A stretch of DNA of 64,000 nucleotides from Leadbetterella sp964423865 (GCA_964423865.1 CAYRGN010000002.1:62001-126000); one strand, 5' to 3'; positions 1-7,961 are shown, counted from the stretch's first letter. Notes: generated from the letters alone by a model not told the origin. Translations and numbers: made by a program.

Positions 1-1
1 A

Positions 2-403
2 TACGACCGGCGTAAGGGAGATCCCGATAATTTTCTGGATAAAACCTGGCTGGGGTACAGGGAAAAGCCCCTGGAAGCGGTATTTTTCTTCTCTTCCCCC
101 CGGGAGCTGAAAGGGCTGACCGTCAGTATGCTGGAGAAGGCGGATTCCTACATTATGCCGCCAATAAGCATTGAGGTCTGGGGGCGTTCCGGGCCTGAAA
201 AGGAACAGTTTCTGGGGAAAATCACCCCGTCCCAGCCCACAGCGTTTCGCCCCCGCAAAAATATGTATTTTGATATTTCTTTGCCCTTGCAAAAATACCG
301 GGAGATCAGGGTGAGGGTAAATAACGTAAATCCGCTTCCGGCCTGGCATCCCGGAAAAGGCACCCCCGGGTGGGTTTTTGTGGATGAGGTTGTATTTAAC
401 TGA
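2..403 (+). CDS. C-terminal fragment of a protein ending in a discoidin-like domain
   Basis: The reading frame is open from the window edge to a TAA at 401-403, so only the last 133 residues or so of a longer gene are visible. The fragment has the pattern of a small beta-sandwich (F5/8 type C-like) tail: a GYREKPLEAVFFF strand, then LKGLTVSMLEKADSYIMPP and ISIEVWGRS, ending in WVFVDEVVFN. From memory, such tails close secreted Bacteroidota proteins with FN3-associated/chitobiase-type domains, often next to cytochrome proteins like those at 49-55 kb here. That family link is inference. The catalytic or binding part lies outside the window, so I assign no function. Confidence 0.6.
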   Translation, partial: YDRRKGDPDNFLDKTWLGYREKPLEAVFFFSSPRELKGLTVSMLEKADSYIMPPISIEVWGRSGPEKEQFLGKITPSQPTAFRPRKNMYFDISLPLQKYREIRVRVNNVNPLPAWHPGKGTPGWVFVDEVVFN

Positions 404-411
404 GGGTGTGT

Positions 412-846
412 TTATACTTTTGAATGTTTTGTATCACTATCCGGAAGTTTAAATTTGTTTAATCTGCTTTGTTGTTTTTCCGTTAAATAAGGATAGTGAT
501 AAAGTCCTTTTTCTATCCAGGATGAACTATTATTGATTTCACTTATGAATTCATTTAAAAGAATGTCGTGAGGATATATATACCAATCTCTATCGAAGAA
601 ACTGATATAGATATCTTTCCCAATATATTTTTTATCAAAAGTTAACCTCCCTTTTAATTGAATTTTTAAATATTTATCTCCGGTAAACTGAATTGCTATA
701 AAGTCGGCACCCATCCAATCATCGGAAAGCTTTATGGTGGTGTAGCCGTAATCGGCTAATAATCCTGAAACCTTCTGAAAGTTGTAGATTTCTTTTTGTT
801 TAGCATTTAGTTCTTTATAATCTATTCTTTTGTCAAATAGCTCCAT
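412..846 (-). CDS. Hypothetical protein with a PD-(D/E)XK-like nuclease core
   Basis: 144 residues, no signal peptide or membrane segment. The middle carries GADFIAIQF (Asp48) followed by KIQLKGR (Gln63-x-Lys65), the spacing and strand pattern of the D...(E/Q)xK core of restriction-endonuclease-like folds. I recall similar unnamed proteins as common in Bacteroidota, but no function is established. The gene is visibly richer in A and T than proA-lgt nearby, which fits horizontal acquisition. It lies tail to tail with the fragment at 2-403, nine bases apart. A nucleic-acid role is inference from the motif only. Confidence 0.7.
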   Translation of the reverse strand: MELFDKRIDYKELNAKQKEIYNFQKVSGLLADYGYTTIKLSDDWMGADFIAIQFTGDKYLKIQLKGRLTFDKKYIGKDIYISFFDRDWYIYPHDILLNEFISEINNSSSWIEKGLYHYPYLTEKQQSRLNKFKLPDSDTKHSKV

Positions 847-1211
847 AGTTAAATTGTTATGATGATAAATTTCTAAAACATTAATATGGCATCATTTTTT
901 TTATGTGAAATTTTACCAACTCGTTTATTCATATTTCAAAATTACATGAAAGACTAATGACACAAGTGACCACCATAAAAATAGTCGAACAAAAAAATAA
1001 CCCCGCCAGGAGTAAATTTAACATTCAGACCGATTATAGAATAAAATCCATCCATAAATTTACATAAGAAGTTATATAATTATTTATGAAAATATTTGAG
1101 CGGACAGGGAAAATGGTGTTGGGGAGCAGGCTACGTTTATTAACGACAAAAATGACAGACAAATGGAGTTGAATCTGAAAAAGATCCCTTCTGGTAACCA
1201 AACAAAATTAA
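847..1211. other. AT-rich accessory gap with a gene remnant
   Basis: This gap separates two minus-strand accessory genes. It is strongly AT-rich and carries no intact gene. The only recognisable content is the short MarR/GNAT-like remnant at 1086-1172, listed separately. I see no tandem repeat or transposon end. Confidence 0.5.
1086..1172 (+). pseudogene. N-terminal remnant of a MarR-family (HTH/GNAT-type) regulator
   Basis: An ATG at 1086 opens a 28-residue frame with GKMVLGSRLRLLTTKMTD, then stops. From memory this matches the first residues of Bacteroidota MarR-type regulators fused to GNAT acetyltransferases, which continue with a T-x-D-A-x-x-I-Y stretch and run a few hundred residues. 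Here the similarity ends abruptly and the following bases lead into the convergent ORF6N gene. I read it as the stump of a disrupted gene. The assignment rests on one short motif; a chance frame is the alternative. Confidence 0.45.
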
Positions 1212-1721
1212 TTAAGGCTTAAACCCGATCTGTTTACGTTCTTTTTGCCGGGCGTCTTGATTGCCCTTTTCTAACAGGTAGTTGATAGCTTCGTACACAT
1301 CCTGAAACTGCTTGTTGTATGTACTCTCAAGCTCCTTTAATTTGTCGGTTAAATCCTTGTAAGTCAATGCATATTGTCTGATAAATACAAAGGCTCTCAT
1401 AATGGTAATATTTACCTGAATAGCTTTTTTGCTCCTTAGCACACTTGAAAGCATTGCAACGCCCTGCTCCGTAAATGCAGATGGAGTAACCGGGCTAAAT
1501 TTTGCCCCGTCCGGTAGCTTATCACAATTTGTGATAAGCTCCTGCCATTCGTTTTTTGTAAGTTGAAACATGAAATCATTGGGGAAACGCTCAATATTTC
1601 TTTTGATGGCTTGCTTTAAAGTCCTGTTTTCGACCTCATAAAGCTCTGCAAGGTCAAAATCTAATATTACCTTTTGCCCTCGTACTTCATAAATCTTGGT
1701 TTCAATCTTTTGTAGTTGCAT
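1212..1721 (-). CDS. ORF6N domain protein
   Basis: About 169 residues from the ATG at 1721. The N-terminal half has the ORF6N/KilA-N-like hallmarks: KIYEVRGQKVILDFDLAELY, then TLKQAIKRNIERFPNDFMF, then PSAFTEQGVAMLSSVLRS. The C-terminal third is charged and helical, probably a coiled coil. These proteins are putative DNA-binding factors from phages and mobile islands; the bacterial role is largely unknown. A longer frame to 1760 exists, but its first 13 codons run into tRNA-Arg, so the internal ATG is preferred. The gene lies 14 bases beyond the tRNA 3' end, a classic position for integrated DNA, though no integrase is present. Confidence 0.85.
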   Translation of the reverse strand: MQLQKIETKIYEVRGQKVILDFDLAELYEVENRTLKQAIKRNIERFPNDFMFQLTKNEWQELITNCDKLPDGAKFSPVTPSAFTEQGVAMLSSVLRSKKAIQVNITIMRAFVFIRQYALTYKDLTDKLKELESTYNKQFQDVYEAINYLLEKGNQDARQKERKQIGFKP

Positions 1722-1735
1722 GTTGCTTTCTGTTG

Positions 1736-1807
1736 TGGTCTCAGCGGGAATCGAACCCACATCTAAAGTTTAGGAAACTTCTATTCTATCCGTTGAACTA
1801 TGAGACC
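1736..1807 (-). tRNA. tRNA-Arg, anticodon CCT
   Basis: The minus strand folds into a complete cloverleaf. The acceptor GGTCTCA pairs perfectly with TGAGACC, and the discriminator is A. The D arm is GTTC/GAAT. The anticodon stem is GAAGT/ACTTT with loop TTCCTAA, giving anticodon CCT (reads AGG). The T arm is GTGGG-TTCGATT-CCCGC. CCA is not encoded. A near-consensus -7 box (GACATTTG) lies at 1829-1822, with a small CTCCG-ttt-CGGAG hairpin between it and the 5' end. Confidence 0.96.
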
Positions 1808-1863
1808 TCCGTTTCGGAGTGCAAATGTCGGAAAACTTATGGTAAATTGAAAATTTCCGGAAC

Positions 1864-1892
1864 AAAAAACCCCGGCAGAACCGGGGTCTTTG
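1864..1892 (-). terminator. Rho-independent terminator after proA
   Basis: Minus strand reads CCCCGG-TTCTG-CCGGGG followed by TTTTTTG, a six-pair GC stem with a T run. It follows the lgt-proA unit and insulates it from tRNA-Arg just downstream. Confidence 0.85.
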
Positions 1893-2068
1893 AAGATTAT
1901 TACCAATATGTATGAAGATAAATGCTGTTTAATCTCCATCACAAAATTGCATTTCAAGTATTAACTGAATATTACGTGAGTATTAAGAATTGCAATCATG
2001 CACTAAAAGTCCTGCCTGACAAAGCAAAAGCCCCCAACACTTTTCACCTCAAAGGCTGACCGCTTTAG

Positions 2069-3316
2069 CTACCACCTCACCTGTCCTTCGCCCTGCACCA
2101 CCCATTTTTCCGTCACCAGCTTTTCGAGGGCGAAAGGACCGCGGGCGTGTAATTTCTGGGTAGATATACCGATTTCGGCGCCCAGGCCAAACTCCCCGCC
2201 ATCGGTAAAGCGGGTGGAGGCGTTGTGGTAAACGGCGGCGGCGTCCACCTCCTCCAGGAAACGATCGGCCAGCTCCCGATTACGGGTGACTATGGCCTCG
2301 GAATGCCGGGAGGAATATTCCCGGATATGCTCCAGGGCCGCGTCCGCGTCCAATACCGTCTTCACCGAAATCTTAAAGTCAAGCCACTCCTTCCCGTAGT
2401 CCTCTTTCCGTGCCGGATTCACGGAGAAACCTTCCTCCCGGAAAAGCGGAAAAGAAGCCTCGTCGGCAAATACCTCAATACCGTACTTCTCAAAACCGGA
2501 CTTTAGCTTCGGAATGACCTCCTTCGCCACGGAAGCATCCAAAAGCAGGCAGTCGAGGGAGTTACAAACCGACGGGCGCGAGGCCTTGGCATTGACAATG
2601 ATCTCCGCCGCCATATCGGTATCGGCCGTCTTCTCCACGTACACGTGGCAAACCCCGGCCCCCGTCTCAATGGTCGGAATACGGGAGTTTTCCCGTACAA
2701 AATCAATGAGTCCCTGGGAACCCCGCGGAATAATAAGGTCTACATGCCGATCGGCTTGCAGCAGCTCCGTCATGAATTTCCGGTCCACAGGCAGAAGAAG
2801 CACCACCGCCCGCGGCAATCCGTTACCCTCCAGGGCCCGGTGAATCAGCTCCACCAAAACCCGGTTGGAAAACTCGGCCTCTTTCCCGCCTTTGAGTACG
2901 GCGGCGTTTCCCGACAACAGGCAAAGGGCCGCCACGTCAATGGTGACGTTCGGCCGCGATTCGAAAATCGCTCCTACCACCCCCATGGGGGCGCTGATCT
3001 TTTTCAGTAGAAGGCCGTTCGGAAGGGTCTTCTCCATCAGTATTTTTCCCGAAGGGTCTTCCAGCCTGCTGACGTCTGACAAAGAATCGGCCAGCGCCTT
3101 AATCCTTGATTCATTCAGGAGCAGGCGGTCGCATTTGGGGTCCTTCGGATCCATCCGGTCCAGGTCCTTTCGGTTTTCCTCCAAAATCAACCCCTTATGC
3201 TCCAGGAGTAACCCGGCGAGGTCGGTAAGTACCCGGGCCCGAACAGACGCCGGCGCACGCCGGAGCTTGGCCGCCTCCCGGTGGGTGTTTTGCAGGTCAG
3301 GCAGTATACTTTCCAT
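2069..3316 (-). CDS. proA: Gamma-glutamyl phosphate reductase
   Basis: NADPH-dependent reductase of proline synthesis that turns L-glutamyl 5-phosphate into glutamate 5-semialdehyde, in the cytoplasm. It is 415 residues, the normal family length, with the aldehyde-dehydrogenase-like fold throughout. Visible signatures include PMGVVGAIFESRPNVTIDVA, the catalytic cysteine near residue 251 in KASRPSVCNSLD, and NASTRFTDGGEFGLGAEIGI near the C terminus. It starts four bases after lgt stops, so the two are probably co-transcribed. No proB is in the window, but argC-argD lie 1 kb away on the other strand; in many Bacteroidota proA belongs to the arg cluster. Confidence 0.97.
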   Translation of the reverse strand: MESILPDLQNTHREAAKLRRAPASVRARVLTDLAGLLLEHKGLILEENRKDLDRMDPKDPKCDRLLLNESRIKALADSLSDVSRLEDPSGKILMEKTLPNGLLLKKISAPMGVVGAIFESRPNVTIDVAALCLLSGNAAVLKGGKEAEFSNRVLVELIHRALEGNGLPRAVVLLLPVDRKFMTELLQADRHVDLIIPRGSQGLIDFVRENSRIPTIETGAGVCHVYVEKTADTDMAAEIIVNAKASRPSVCNSLDCLLLDASVAKEVIPKLKSGFEKYGIEVFADEASFPLFREEGFSVNPARKEDYGKEWLDFKISVKTVLDADAALEHIREYSSRHSEAIVTRNRELADRFLEEVDAAAVYHNASTRFTDGGEFGLGAEIGISTQKLHARGPFALEKLVTEKWVVQGEGQVRW

Positions 3317-3320
3317 TTGT

Positions 3321-4139
3321 TTATGCCATTGCGTTCCGGTTTCGGAAAGAGCGGGTCAGGAAGTACACCCCGATCAATACGGCCGGAATACTCAGGATCT
3401 GTCCCATATTGAGCTTCATCCCCTCTTCAAAAGCAACCTGGTTTTCTTTCGTAAATTCATAGAAAAAGCGCAGGCCGAAAATCCAGATGAAAAATATCCC
3501 GGTAAGAGAGCCTTCTGGCGTCTTTTCCCTCCATTTGTTGTACAGGAAAATCAGGATAATGAAGATGACGAGGCAGGAAACCGACTCGTAGAGCTGAGAC
3601 GGATGGCGGGCTACCTGGCTAAACTCAAAATTCTGCTTGAAGATCACTCCAAAGGGGCCGTCAGTAGGTTTTCCCACAATTTCCGAGTTCATGAAATTCC
3701 CGAAACGGATAAACGCTCCGCCCAGGGCAGAGACAATCACCAGGCGGTCGGTGAGCCAAAGATAACTGTACTGAGGGTGCTTGCGCCGAAAGATATAAAG
3801 ACCGATCAGCACGCCGAAAGCGCCGCCGTGGCTGGCCAGGCCGGCATAAGGAGGTACCAGCATATCGTAAATAAACCCGAGCGGGTTTTCAAGGAAATGA
3901 TTTCCTTCATAAAAAATATAATGACCAATACGCGCGCCCAGCACAATCGAAAGAATCATGGTGAGCAGGAGAGGGTCAAGGTGATTGCTGTCTTTCTTCT
4001 CTATTTTAAACGCCCAGGCAATGATCTGGTAGCCGATCACAAACCCCAGGGCAAAAAGTAAACCGTACCACCGGATTTCAAAATTTCCGAGTTTCACGAT
4101 TGTGGGTGAAACGTCCCACACCATCTGTAATAAAGTCAT
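3321..4139 (-). CDS. lgt: Prolipoprotein diacylglyceryl transferase
   Basis: Inner-membrane enzyme that moves diacylglycerol from phosphatidylglycerol to the lipobox cysteine of prolipoproteins, the first step of lipoprotein maturation. 272 residues with about seven hydrophobic segments. The active-site histidine appears in SHGGAFGVLIG (His104), and the signature RFGNFMNSEIVG supplies Arg145, Asn148 and Glu153, matching the known essential residues of E. coli Lgt. It heads a two-gene unit with proA and faces argC across a 250-base gap. Several predicted lipoproteins in this window would be substrates. Confidence 0.96.
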   Translation of the reverse strand: MTLLQMVWDVSPTIVKLGNFEIRWYGLLFALGFVIGYQIIAWAFKIEKKDSNHLDPLLLTMILSIVLGARIGHYIFYEGNHFLENPLGFIYDMLVPPYAGLASHGGAFGVLIGLYIFRRKHPQYSYLWLTDRLVIVSALGGAFIRFGNFMNSEIVGKPTDGPFGVIFKQNFEFSQVARHPSQLYESVSCLVIFIILIFLYNKWREKTPEGSLTGIFFIWIFGLRFFYEFTKENQVAFEEGMKLNMGQILSIPAVLIGVYFLTRSFRNRNAMA

Positions 4140-4199
4140 ATTATTTCGATTAGGAGCGTAAAAATACTAGGAAATTGATGAAATAGGGGAAAGCAAGGG

Positions 4200-4229
4200 T
4201 TTATTTTGTGGTATACAGCACAAAATAAA
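4200..4229. promoter_or_regulatory. 11-bp perfect inverted repeat between lgt and argC
   Basis: TTTATTTTGTG is followed after eight bases by its exact reverse complement CACAAAATAAA. It lies between the divergent lgt and argC genes, about 35 bases upstream of the putative argC -7 box and 60 upstream of lgt. An operator for an arginine-responsive or other regulator is possible; a chance AT-rich hairpin is the alternative. Confidence 0.4.
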
Positions 4230-4264
4230 GTATCAGCGCCGGTATTACTTCTCATTTTAATTCC

Positions 4265-4272
4265 TACATTTG
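4265..4272 (+). promoter_or_regulatory. Putative -7 box for argC-argD
   Basis: TACATTTG matches the Bacteroidota -7 consensus TAnnTTTG. It lies about 117 bases before the argC ATG, giving a leader of about 110 bases that contains a GC-rich stretch (4321-4360). No good -33 TTTG lies at the expected spacing, so confidence is moderate. Confidence 0.45.
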
Positions 4273-4389
4273 TGTCAAACTTCTGTTGAGTACTTGAACG
4301 CGATCAGCTACATACAGACTCCCCGGGCCGGGCACCGACGATAAGGTACCCGTGCATCTCTTTTTGTTTCATCTGTTAATTTTTATTTC

Positions 4390-5355
4390 ATGAGTTCCAT
4401 AAAAGTTGGAATCATCGGAGCGGCCGGATATACCGGTGGCGAGCTTCTGCGGATTCTTATCCATCACCCCCAGGCGGAAATTGTGTTCGCCAACTCCCGC
4501 AGCCAGGCCGGGAAGCCCGTGTACGACACCCATACCGATTTGCTCGGAGATACAGACCTGGTCTTCACCTCCGAGCTGCCATTTGATGCGGCAGAGGTGA
4601 TTTTTCTTTGCTCCGGACACGGACAGTCCAGGAAGTTTCTGGAAGAAAATGAGGTGCCGGATCACCTGAAAATCATCGACCTGAGTACCGACTACCGCGA
4701 TGAATCCCAGGGTTTTGTGTATGGACTGCCCGAACTGAACCGCGAGCGTATACGCACCGCCCGTAAGGTGGCTAACCCCGGATGCTTTGCCACTACCGTG
4801 CAGCTGGCCCTGCTGCCCCTGGCTCAGGCCGGTGTGCTGGGCGAAGTGCACGTGTCGGCCGTGACCGGTTCTACCGGCGCCGGACAAGCGCTTAGCGCCT
4901 CCACCCATTTTTCCTGGAGAAACAGCAACGTATCCATTTACAAAGCCTTTACCCACCAGCACCTGGCAGAGATACGCCAGAGCCTGACCCAATTGCAGGG
5001 GAGCTTTTCGGAAGATATTAATTTCCTTCCCTACCGGGGGAATTTTACTAGGGGAATCATGGCCAATGTGTACCTCGATTTTGAAGGAAGCCTGGAAGAC
5101 GCCCTGCACCTGTTTGAAACCTATTATGCGGGCCACGCTTTCACCCACATTTCCCGACGACCGATCGACGTGAAACAGGTAGTCAATTCCAATAAATGTA
5201 TTTTGGAATTGCAGAAACACGAAAAAAAACTCCTGATTACCTCCATTACCGATAACCTCTTGAAGGGGGCCTCAGGACAAGCCGTACAGAACATGAACCT
5301 GATGTTTGGAAAAGACGAAAAAGCGGGACTTCACCTTAAAACTATTTCTTTCTGA
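4390..5355 (+). CDS. argC: N-acetyl-gamma-glutamyl-phosphate reductase
   Basis: Third step of arginine synthesis: NADPH-dependent reduction of N-acylglutamyl phosphate to the semialdehyde. 321 residues. The N-terminal nucleotide-binding motif GIIGAAGYTGGELLRIL (residues 8-24) and the catalytic cysteine in ANPGCFATT (Cys132) are intact; HFSWRNSNVSIYKAFTHQHL is typical of the family. Two bases separate its stop from argD, so the pair is one transcript. In Bacteroidota the substrate may be the N-succinyl rather than the N-acetyl form, which cannot be told from this enzyme alone. Confidence 0.97.
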   Translation: MSSIKVGIIGAAGYTGGELLRILIHHPQAEIVFANSRSQAGKPVYDTHTDLLGDTDLVFTSELPFDAAEVIFLCSGHGQSRKFLEENEVPDHLKIIDLSTDYRDESQGFVYGLPELNRERIRTARKVANPGCFATTVQLALLPLAQAGVLGEVHVSAVTGSTGAGQALSASTHFSWRNSNVSIYKAFTHQHLAEIRQSLTQLQGSFSEDINFLPYRGNFTRGIMANVYLDFEGSLEDALHLFETYYAGHAFTHISRRPIDVKQVVNSNKCILELQKHEKKLLITSITDNLLKGASGQAVQNMNLMFGKDEKAGLHLKTISF

Positions 5356-5357
5356 AA

Positions 5358-6479
5358 ATGAAATTATTTGATGTATATCCAATCAATCCCATTGAGCCGG
5401 TAAAAGCGCTCGGCAGTACCATCTGGGATAACCACGGTAACGAATACCTCGATCTTTACGGAGGGCATGCCGTGATTTCAATTGGCCATTCTCATCCGCA
5501 TTATGTGGAGAAAGTAAGCGCACAACTGGCCCGCCTGGCGTTTTACTCCAATTCAGTAGAAATACCGCTTCAGCAGGAACTGGCCGCGAAGTTGGGCGCA
5601 CTTTCCGGGCTGGACGACTACCGCCTTTTCCTGGTCAATTCAGGTGCGGAAGCCAATGAAAACGCCCTGAAACTGGCCTCCTTCCATACGGGAAGAACCA
5701 AAGTGATCGCGTTTACCAAAGCTTTTCATGGACGTACATCTGCCGCCGTGGCCGTCACCGACAACCCTTCCATCAAAGCCCCGCTGAATTTTGCCCAACA
5801 CGTGCAGTTCTTGCCTTTCAATGATGTAGAAGCGGTGAAAGCAGCCGTAGACCAGGAGACCTGCGCCGTGATTGTAGAAGGCATTCAGGGCGTAGGCGGG
5901 ATACAAGTAGCCACCCCGGAGTTTCTCAGGGCGATCCGGGAGGCCTGCGACAGCACCGGCGCCGTTATGATTCACGATTCCGTGCAGTGCGGCTACGGCC
6001 GGAGCGGGAAGTTCTTCTCTTTTCAGTACAGTAACGTGCAACCCGACATAGTCTCCATGGCCAAAGGCATGGGCAACGGCTTCCCCATCGGCGGTATCCT
6101 GATTGCTCCGAAATTCCAGGCCAAACACGGTCTCCTGGGAACTACTTTTGGAGGAAACCACCTGGCCTGCGCAGCCGGTATCGCCGTACTTGACGTGCTG
6201 AAAGAAGAAAACCTGGTGGAAAACGCGGAAAGCGTAGGATCCCACCTGATCCGGGAACTACAGGGCTTTTCGGGCATCCGGGAAGTGCGGGGTCGGGGAC
6301 TGATGATCGGGATAGAACTCCAGGAACCTGTGGGGGCCATCCGGAAGAAACTCCTGGAAGACGATAAAATATTTACAGGCGTGGCGGGCAGCAATATCAT
6401 CCGCCTGCTACCGGCACTTTCCTTAGAAAAAGCAGATGCAGATCGGTTCTTGGAGTGTTTCCGGCAATACGTGAAGTAG
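5358..6479 (+). CDS. argD: Acetylornithine/succinylornithine aminotransferase
   Basis: PLP-dependent class III aminotransferase that converts N-acylglutamate semialdehyde to N-acylornithine. 373 residues, slightly short for the family. Seen directly: FLVNSGAEANENALKLA (phosphate-binding region), FHGRTSAAVAVT, Asp207 that contacts the PLP nitrogen, the Schiff-base lysine Lys236 in SMAKGMGNGFPIGG, and TTFGGNHLACAAG. One oddity: the usual D-E-V-Q motif reads D-S-V-Q (HDSVQCGYGRSG), so a highly conserved Glu is Ser. It follows argC by two bases. Other omega-aminotransferases are possible, but the argC context makes ArgD by far the best call. Confidence 0.95.
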   Translation: MKLFDVYPINPIEPVKALGSTIWDNHGNEYLDLYGGHAVISIGHSHPHYVEKVSAQLARLAFYSNSVEIPLQQELAAKLGALSGLDDYRLFLVNSGAEANENALKLASFHTGRTKVIAFTKAFHGRTSAAVAVTDNPSIKAPLNFAQHVQFLPFNDVEAVKAAVDQETCAVIVEGIQGVGGIQVATPEFLRAIREACDSTGAVMIHDSVQCGYGRSGKFFSFQYSNVQPDIVSMAKGMGNGFPIGGILIAPKFQAKHGLLGTTFGGNHLACAAGIAVLDVLKEENLVENAESVGSHLIRELQGFSGIREVRGRGLMIGIELQEPVGAIRKKLLEDDKIFTGVAGSNIIRLLPALSLEKADADRFLECFRQYVK

Positions 6480-6495
6480 TTTGGTAAGATGTGAG

Positions 6496-6556
6496 GTTGC
6501 CACCTGTCAGTTCGAGGGTGCCATCTGTCAGTTCGAGCGGAGACGAGAACCGCACA
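6496..6556. repeat. GTCAGTTCGAG intergenic repeat (two units)
   Basis: CTGTCAGTTCGAG occurs twice about 20 bases apart, and the second copy runs on into CGGAGACGAGAACCG. The same motif family fills the gap at 10890-11030. I recall similar GTCAGTTCGAG...CGAGAACC units as common dispersed elements in Bacteroidota genomes. It lies between the convergent argD and the oxidoreductase gene. Confidence 0.7.
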
Positions 6557-6581
6557 CTTCTTTTCTCACATTCTCAGTCCT

Positions 6582-7961
6582 TTACCGCACATCCGTCAAA
6601 CTACTGATCTTGATCGGCTGCCCCGACTGAATACTCTTCCGGGCCGCAATGCCGATCATTACTGACATCACCCCGTCGCGGAGGCCTGCGGCATGGCGGT
6701 AAGGGTCGGCCGCGTCGGGGTTCAGGAAGATTTTATCCTGCAAACGGCGGTCGCCCCCGCCGTGCCCGGCCCTTTCCGAAACCACATTCACCGTCTCGTA
6801 CGTTTCCCAGTTCCGGAAAAGAATCAGGGGTTCCGTGATTTGTCCTTCCTTTGCGCCCTGTTCCATCTCCACCGCATGCAGTCTTTCCTGGTCAATCTGC
6901 TCGTTCTTCATCCAGGGGATATCCAACCAGGCCTCAATCCGGCCCTTCTGCCCGTTAAACGCGATACGCCAGCCTTCAAAAGGCGAGTAGGTGGTGAGGG
7001 AATAATTCGCCACGATATTGCTTTTGTAACGGATCTGCGCCGACATTTTATCATAAATATCAATTTCTTCCCTGAACAGGCAGTTGTCGCGGATGTAGCC
7101 GTCGTACTTTTCATTTTCTACATACAGCTTCATGTCGTGGGCGCTCTTGGTGATATCCCAATGGTATTTGCACTCCGTTTTATGCGCGCAGGTCCGGCAG
7201 TTTTCTCCGCGGAAAGGACCGTTCTTGCCGTAATGCTCCAGGGAGCCGTAAGCGAAAACTTCTTCCGGGGTATCGTCAAGCCACCAGTTCAGCAGGTCGA
7301 AATGGTGGGTGGCTTTATGCACCCAAAGTGAACCTCCCCCGTTCATGAGTCCGTGCCACCGCCGGAAATACGAAGCGCCGTGGTGGGTGTTCAGGTACCA
7401 GTTGAAGTCGACAGACGTAATTTCCCCAATACTGTTATTCTGTAGAAGTTCTTTGATTTTGGTCATGTAGGGGCTCCACCGGTAATTGAATCCTACGATC
7501 AGGTTTCGGTTCGATTTCCGTTCGGCCTCTACAATCTGTCGGCAGCGGTCCTCGTCCGTGGTAAGGGGCTTTTCGGTCAGCACATCCGCCCCAAATTCCA
7601 GTCCTTTAACAATAAATTCATGGTGGGTGGAATCTTTCGTGCAGACAATCACCAGGTCGGGACGGGTCTCGTTCAACATCCGGTCAAAATCGGTATACGT
7701 AGGGCAATCTACCCCCATGTATTCCTTGGCAAATTTAACCCGGCCCGGATTGATGTCGCACAACCCCACGAAACCCAATTTTTCAGGGTATTGCTCCACC
7801 AGGCGTTTCCCCCAGAAAGAAATACCCCGCACACCTGTGCCTACTAAAACCACTTTGAGTTTGCTATTTCCCCCAAAACCATACAGAGGACTGGATACGG
7901 CCGCTCCGGCTGCCAACATGCTGATAGAGTACAAAAATTCTCGCCGAGATTTGTTCATCAT
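6582..7961 (-). CDS. Secreted Gfo/Idh/MocA family oxidoreductase
   Basis: About 459 residues. The start chosen is the ATG at 7961, because it opens directly onto a Tat-type signal (NKSRREFLYSISMLAAGAA); a longer frame to 8024 has no such logic. The Rossmann motif VVLVGTGVRGISFW and the catalytic-region EKPLTTDED (around 130-136) mark the family, which usually oxidises or isomerises sugars and cyclitols with NAD(P). Export folded by Tat would fit periplasmic glycan processing, as known for some Bacteroidota members. Four cysteines (255, 258, 264, 294; CRTCAHKTEC then DNC) could bind a metal. The substrate is unknown. Confidence 0.88.
   Translation of the reverse strand: MMNKSRREFLYSISMLAAGAAVSSPLYGFGGNSKLKVVLVGTGVRGISFWGKRLVEQYPEKLGFVGLCDINPGRVKFAKEYMGVDCPTYTDFDRMLNETRPDLVIVCTKDSTHHEFIVKGLEFGADVLTEKPLTTDEDRCRQIVEAERKSNRNLIVGFNYRWSPYMTKIKELLQNNSIGEITSVDFNWYLNTHHGASYFRRWHGLMNGGGSLWVHKATHHFDLLNWWLDDTPEEVFAYGSLEHYGKNGPFRGENCRTCAHKTECKYHWDITKSAHDMKLYVENEKYDGYIRDNCLFREEIDIYDKMSAQIRYKSNIVANYSLTTYSPFEGWRIAFNGQKGRIEAWLDIPWMKNEQIDQERLHAVEMEQGAKEGQITEPLILFRNWETYETVNVVSERAGHGGGDRRLQDKIFLNPDAADPYRHAAGLRDGVMSVMIGIAARKSIQSGQPIKISSLTDVR

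Noticed and set aside
1722..1760. Extended N terminus for the ORF6N protein
   Set aside because: Those codons lie in tRNA-Arg; the internal ATG gives the normal ORF6N start.
1100..1800. A phage or integrase-borne island with att sites at tRNA-Arg
   Set aside because: I could not find a duplicate of the tRNA 3' end in the nearby sequence or any integrase gene; only the weaker island reading is kept.
2865..4061. A 398-residue open frame antisense to proA and lgt
   Set aside because: It lies over two clear coding genes and its sequence is low in family signals; GC-rich antisense frames are expected.
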